NCBI GenBank assembly: GCA_945918795.1
Contig: CAMEIT010000013.1
Coordinates: 1-48,309, forward strand
DNA: 48,309 bases
Direction of reading: 5' to 3'
Source of the DNA: an uncultured Clostridia bacterium
GTDB taxonomy: Bacteria; Bacillota; Clostridia; HGM11327
Shown: positions 44,678 through 48,309 of the stretch, piece after piece
Layout of the letters: each line of letters starts with the position of its first letter
Numbering within the stretch: position 1 is the first letter of the stretch
Translations under genes and position numbers: made by a program
Notes under the pieces: model-generated
Told to the model about the DNA's origin: nothing
Databases searched by the model: none
The model's input: the letters and a program-made list of their open reading frames with translations, nothing else

Positions 44678-44795
44678 ACAATTTCCTTTCTTTATTAACA
44701 ATAAAAAAATGTCCTCCCAAGTTAACTACTCATTTTTTATTGTCATCACAGCTGCAACGGAATCACCCTCTTTCATATAAAAAATCCCCCCGGAA

Positions 44796-44890
44796 CTTCC
44801 CTCTGTATTATATATACCAAAGCAATTAAAAAGGTTACAATATCGGATAAAAAATTTTCAGATTAATCAAGGATGAAATACAGAGGGAAG
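44796..44890. repeat. 14-bp perfect inverted repeat flanking the protease promoter
   Basis: CTTCCCTCTGTATT (44796-44809) and AATACAGAGGGAAG (44877-44890) with 67 bases between them. The TGTAACCTTTTT/GGTATA promoter lies within the interval. The inferred RNA start falls in the left arm, so both arms would not be in the same transcript, which argues for a DNA-level role. The region from 44891 to 45106 holds only AT-rich sequence without a gene. Confidence 0.75.
44813..44839 (-). promoter_or_regulatory. ECF-like promoter of the protease-lipoprotein operon
   Basis: On the minus strand TGTAACCTTTTT (44839-44828) is followed by GGTATA (44818-44813), AAC to GGTA spacing 15-16 bases, close to the AAC-N16-CGTA layout of ECF sigma promoters. 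It is 135 bases before the ATG at 44677. Confidence 0.58.
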
Positions 44891-45115
44891 CCGCAGAATA
44901 ATATTCAAAATTCCTCATTGAAATTTATCATTATTCTGTAATTCAATTATAAAATATAGTCCGTAATTTGTCAATATCTTATTTATGTATTTTTTGTGTA
45001 CAATAGTCCTAAATTGTTAACAAATGATGAATTTTGTCCAATAACAATTAATTTAATGAAAAATGTTAAATTTATCAGAAAAATGCGTTAGAAATTTTCA
45101 AAAGTAATAAAAAAG

Positions 45116-45143
45116 AGCGCCGCAATACAACTCATTCGGCGCT
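45116..45143 (-). terminator. Terminator of mtaB
   Basis: AGCGCCG (45116-45122) and CGGCGCT (45137-45143), followed on the minus strand by CTTTTTT. Confidence 0.85.
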
Positions 45144-45150
45144 TTTGACT

Positions 45151-46461
45151 TTAATTTTCGATAACTCCGATGACAAAATCGGATTTTTGTTCTTTTAACA
45201 TAACATTTTTTTCAATATTTTCAAAATTTTCATTTGTTCTTACATGAACATATATATATTCGGGTGTATAACCGCAGGCATAACGAACGCCGTCCTTTTC
45301 TTTTATTTCCTCAAAAAGAACACTGACACTCTTCCCTATGTGAGACGCTATATATTCACAGCGCATCTTTTTTTCCGCATCGCTCAAGCGCTTTTCTCTT
45401 TCGGCGGCAACTGAATGAGGAATCTGGTCTGGCATTTTCGCCGCAACCGTTCCCTCTCTTTTGGAATACGGGAAAATATGAATTTTCGCAAACCCGACCT
45501 TTTCGGCAAAAGCAAGCGTCTGATTGAATTCCTCTTCCGTTTCGCCCGGAAATCCCACGATAATATCCGTTGTGAGGGCGGGATTGTCAAAAGCCTGCCT
45601 CAAAAGCGTGACGCTGTTGTAATATTCATCAGACGTGTAATGCCTGTTCATGCGCTTCAAAACAGTATCGCTTCCGCTTTGCAGTGAAAGGTGAAACTGA
45701 GGACAAATTCTCTCAAGCTTTGATAACCGCTCGGTAAATTCTTCGGTTACGACAGACGGGTCAAGCGAGCCAAGCCTTATGCGCATGCTTGTGGAATCCG
45801 TTATACCGTGTATCTTTTCAAGCAAGTCGATCAAGGAATATTCTTTTATATCCCTGCCGTATGAAGCAATGTGAATACCTGTGAGGACAATTTCTTTTAC
45901 GCCCTGAGACTTTATCTGCTCAACCTGTTCAAGCACCTTTTCCATAGGCTTGCTGCAAATGCGTCCGCGCGTGTAAGGAATTATGCAGTAACTGCAAAAA
46001 TTATCGCATCCGTCCTGAATTTTCAGCTGAACGCGCGTGCGTGTGCCGTAATTGGAAATATCGAGCTCCTCGAATTTTGAATTGTGCAGTAAATCGGTCA
46101 CTTTGAGCTTGCGGCTGCCTGTGGAAATGTATTCCTCAACCATGTCGACAATTTTCATTCTGTCTCTGTTTCCCGCAACGACCGCAACATTGCGAAGGTT
46201 TTTTACCTCGTCCGGTTTTATCTGCGCGTAACAGCCTGTGACAACAATTATTGCATCGGGATTTATTTTAAGCACACGTTCCACGGCCTGACGCGATTTT
46301 CTTTCCGCAATGTTCGTTACACTGCAAGTGTTTATTATAAAAATATCGGCATATGAATGATCTCTGACTATCTCATAGCCGCGCTTTTCAAATTGAGCGA
46401 GTATTGTTTCGGTGTCGTAGCTGTTCGCCTTACAGCCGAGTGATAAAAATCCGACTTTCAT
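45151..46461 (-). CDS. mtaB: tRNA (N6-threonylcarbamoyladenosine-37) methylthiotransferase
   Basis: A radical-SAM enzyme that converts t6A37 to ms2t6A37. N-terminal MTTase cysteines lie in LGCKANSYDTE, INTCSVTN and TGCYAQ; the radical-SAM core has DNFCSYCIIPYTRGR; a TRAM-like domain ends the 436-residue protein. The LGCK(A/V)N opening and the absence of the MiaB-specific FGCQMN fit MtaB rather than MiaB. The start ATG is preceded directly by an in-frame TAA, itself the end of a four-codon frame (ATG ATT ATT ACT TAA), and AAAGGA is 17 bases away, so the start or its translation is unusual. It lies 44 bases downstream of rsmE. Confidence 0.93.
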   Translation of the reverse strand: MKVGFLSLGCKANSYDTETILAQFEKRGYEIVRDHSYADIFIINTCSVTNIAERKSRQAVERVLKINPDAIIVVTGCYAQIKPDEVKNLRNVAVVAGNRDRMKIVDMVEEYISTGSRKLKVTDLLHNSKFEELDISNYGTRTRVQLKIQDGCDNFCSYCIIPYTRGRICSKPMEKVLEQVEQIKSQGVKEIVLTGIHIASYGRDIKEYSLIDLLEKIHGITDSTSMRIRLGSLDPSVVTEEFTERLSKLERICPQFHLSLQSGSDTVLKRMNRHYTSDEYYNSVTLLRQAFDNPALTTDIIVGFPGETEEEFNQTLAFAEKVGFAKIHIFPYSKREGTVAAKMPDQIPHSVAAEREKRLSDAEKKMRCEYIASHIGKSVSVLFEEIKEKDGVRYACGYTPEYIYVHVRTNENFENIEKNVMLKEQKSDFVIGVIEN

Positions 46462-46505
46462 TTAAGTAATAATCATTTTCCTTTCTTCCCGACGGTAATT
46501 CAATA

Positions 46506-47234
46506 TTATTCCAGATCCGAGAAATGGTACGCCGCGGCGGCAATGAGTGCGAGAGGTGCCGTTTCCGTCCTTAATATTCTTTTGCCGAGCGTAACGCTTA
46601 TCCAGCCGTATTGAGCAGCAAGCTGAACCTCTTCACGGCTCAGTCCGCCCTCGGGGCCTACCATTATATAAACCGATTCGGGCGATTCTGCGCTTTCAAA
46701 CGCCGATTTAAGAGAAACCTCTTGTTCTTCCTCCCACGCAATGATTTTCAGTGCATCGGCAGGCGCTGTTTTCACAATATCCTTGAACAATAAGGGCTTT
46801 TCAATCAGCGGAATACACATACGCTTTGACTGCTTTGCGGCTTCGGTAACAATGCGTCTGAGCCTGTCCGTTTTGTCATATTCCTCAGCGTTCTTTATGT
46901 TGACTCTTTCGGATATTACAGGATAAAATTGACACATTCCGAGCTCTGTGGCATGGCGCACTACGTCATCTATCTTGCGGCATTTTGGCACGCACTGACA
47001 CAATACATATTTATGCTTCGGTTCGCGGTTTACGGTAATCTCTTCGATTATATCAAGCACCGCAGATGTCTTGTCAACATGAGCAAGCACTCCAATATAT
47101 TCCTTGTCCTTGCCGTTGCAAACTTCAAATTTTTCTCCGACCTTTGCCCTTAATACATTTTTGATGTGATAAGCATCGTCTTCACAAAGATAAGCCTTTG
47201 AGTCTGAAATATCTGATGTAAAAAATCGGTTCAT
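46506..47234 (-). CDS. rsmE: 16S rRNA (uracil-1498-N3)-methyltransferase RsmE
   Basis: Methylates U1498 of 16S rRNA. The 242-residue SPOUT enzyme has the N-terminal PUA-like domain (MNRFFTSDI, YHIKNVLRAKVGE) and the knot region with MVGPEGGLSREEV, TLGKRILRTETAPLALIAA. The ATG at 47234 has GGAGAA ten bases upstream; the frame extends further but without a ribosome site. It is probably cotranscribed with mtaB, with which it is often linked in Bacillota. Confidence 0.94.
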   Translation of the reverse strand: MNRFFTSDISDSKAYLCEDDAYHIKNVLRAKVGEKFEVCNGKDKEYIGVLAHVDKTSAVLDIIEEITVNREPKHKYVLCQCVPKCRKIDDVVRHATELGMCQFYPVISERVNIKNAEEYDKTDRLRRIVTEAAKQSKRMCIPLIEKPLLFKDIVKTAPADALKIIAWEEEQEVSLKSAFESAESPESVYIMVGPEGGLSREEVQLAAQYGWISVTLGKRILRTETAPLALIAAAAYHFSDLE

Positions 47235-47276
47235 AAAAACAAAATTCTCCGTCAACAAAAATTACGCATTTTATAA

Positions 47277-47310
47277 AAAATCGGAGCGTCAAACAAAACG
47301 TTCCGATTTT
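47277..47310 (-). terminator. Terminator of the nagB-family gene
   Basis: AAAATCGGAGCGT (47277-47289) and ACGTTCCGATTTT (47298-47310) form a 13-bp stem with one G/T pair. On the minus strand TTTTTTAT follows. Confidence 0.88.
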
Positions 47311-47339
47311 GCATACAGTTATCAGCTTTGTATTTATGA

Positions 47340-48110
47340 TTAAAGCTCTGTATATGATTCCAAAGTCGGGCAGCACTTTTCAGCCGTTTCTTTGCTGATA
47401 AGCGATGCTGAATCTCTGTCAACAAGCAAAGTAAAGTCCTTGTGAGTCTTCATTATTGTTGCAGGATACAAATTATTTGTATCGTTTTCAATCGTAAGCT
47501 TTACGGCGTTTGCCTTAACCTTGTACGGAACGCAAGAAATAATCTTATTGCACTTAAGTATCTGCTTTACTGACATTGAAACAGCCTGCTTCGGAACATC
47601 GTCAACAGTTGCAAACCAGCCCTCGCCTACCTGCTGCTTCTTGCACGTATCATTAAGATTTACAACGATATACGGATCCTCAACATCAAAATCTGCCGGC
47701 GGATCATTGAAAGCGATATGTGAATTTTCACCTATACCTATGAGACCTATATCGATAGGAGCTTCGGTAAGTGCGGCGGAAATCTTTGCTATACCCTCAG
47801 GTGTTCCGTCAACAAAGTTTGTTGAATGCAGATTTACATGATCTGTAAAACGCTCCTTGAGGTACTTTCTGAAGCTTGCCTTATGCGTTTCAGGCAGATC
47901 TACATACTCGTCCAAATGGAACATATCAACCTTTGACCAATCTATATCTTCTTTAAGCAGAGCCTTGAACGTATCAAATTGTGACGCACCTGTCGAAAAA
48001 ACTATCCTTACGGAACCCTTTTCGGCAATGCAACGTTTTACTTCAGCGGCAACAATTTTAGCCGCTTCCTCGCCGAGCTGTACGGAATCCTTACAAACTA
48101 TAACCTTCAT
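47340..48110 (-). CDS. nagB: Glucosamine-6-phosphate deaminase family protein
   Basis: Converts glucosamine-6-phosphate to fructose-6-phosphate and ammonia in amino-sugar catabolism. The 256-residue protein has FSTGAS, DMFHLDEYV, GLIGIGENSHIAFNDPP and the C-terminal ISKETAEKC. The family signature is usually GIGxDGHIAFNEP; the variant GENSHIAFND marks a NagB-like subgroup whose substrate may differ. It is a single-gene unit with a sigma-A promoter and a strong terminator. The NahK-like kinase at 16-17 kb is the only other amino-sugar candidate in the window. Confidence 0.85.
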   Translation of the reverse strand: MKVIVCKDSVQLGEEAAKIVAAEVKRCIAEKGSVRIVFSTGASQFDTFKALLKEDIDWSKVDMFHLDEYVDLPETHKASFRKYLKERFTDHVNLHSTNFVDGTPEGIAKISAALTEAPIDIGLIGIGENSHIAFNDPPADFDVEDPYIVVNLNDTCKKQQVGEGWFATVDDVPKQAVSMSVKQILKCNKIISCVPYKVKANAVKLTIENDTNNLYPATIMKTHKDFTLLVDRDSASLISKETAEKCCPTLESYTEL

Positions 48111-48145
48111 AATTCGGTTTCTCCTTTTTCAATAAATATGTATAT

Positions 48146-48174
48146 AGTGTACAACTTTTTTTACCAAAAGTCAA
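48146..48174 (-). promoter_or_regulatory. Sigma-A promoter of the nagB-family gene
   Basis: TTGACT (48174-48169) and TACACT (48151-48146) on the minus strand, spacer 17. Confidence 0.7.
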
Positions 48175-48267
48175 GAGAAAATTAATTTGTGAAGTATATA
48201 TTGTGAAGTTTACATATGAAGAAAACTGATTAATTCGGCAAACCATCGAATAAAGCTTCATTTGCGA

Positions 48268-48296
48268 TTGACAAACATCTCCAAATAGGTTATAAT
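48268..48296 (+). promoter_or_regulatory. Consensus sigma-A promoter reading out of the window
   Basis: TTGACA (48268-48273) and TATAAT (48291-48296) with a 17-base spacer. It drives a plus-strand gene or leader that begins beyond the right edge. Confidence 0.8.
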
Positions 48297-48309
48297 ATAT
48301 TGTTGTAAG

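Noticed and set aside
34593..44720. Integrative element or prophage
   Set aside because: No integrase, transposase, phage structural gene or flanking tRNA/attachment repeats are seen around the secretome island within this window.

Overview
The window looks like chromosome from an anaerobic, Gram-positive member of the Bacillota, most likely a gut-type clostridium (Oscillospirales/Ruminococcaceae-like). The reasons are AT-rich sequence, strong GGAGG-type ribosome sites with some TTG starts, sigma-A promoters with 16-17 bp spacers, a methionine T-box leader, a MutS-MutL-MiaA cluster with endonuclease-type MutL, a glycyl radical enzyme, and many lipoproteins. I saw no rRNA, tRNA, CRISPR array, phage or transposase gene.

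Left part (1-5.6 kb): the 3' end of a divergent glycyl radical enzyme, an FGGY kinase resembling sedoheptulokinase and a ManA-type mannose-6-phosphate isomerase, then a convergent CNNM/CBS/CorC membrane protein. From 5.6 to 15.3 kb, two small divergent proteins of unknown function precede a compact housekeeping operon, miaB-mutS-mutL-miaA-PHP-acyl-ACP thioesterase, closed by a terminator. From 15.4 to 23.5 kb lie single genes: a PRC-barrel protein, a sugar 1-kinase of the NahK type, MscS, a GH36 alpha-galactosidase, a lipid kinase, and the ACT/UPF0210 pair with a hairpin-rich spacer.

Centre (23.5-34.5 kb): a LysR regulator and a GH39-like lipoprotein diverge across an unusual array of alternating hairpin repeats. 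An orphan DNA methyltransferase is translationally coupled to a membrane protein with a degenerate GGDEF domain. A SIMPL protein follows, then the metG-tatD-rsmA operon under a Met-specific T-box.

Right part (34.6-44.9 kb, all minus strand) is the most unusual region: an island of small secreted or membrane-anchored proteins without recognisable families, headed by a large secreted metzincin-like protease with Big_2 and ricin-lectin modules. Four transcription units start with the same TGTAACCTTTT box, which resembles an ECF-sigma -35 element, and each ends in its own terminator. Two of the lipoproteins are a tandem duplication. The protease promoter lies between 14-bp perfect inverted repeats, as in invertible promoters. 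The protease reading frame is offset by one base from its natural ATG at an A6 tract. Together these suggest a co-regulated, possibly phase-variable surface/secretome locus. The window ends with mtaB, rsmE and a nagB-family gene, and a sigma-A promoter points out of the right end.

All functions are inferred from motifs read by eye; no database search was run.
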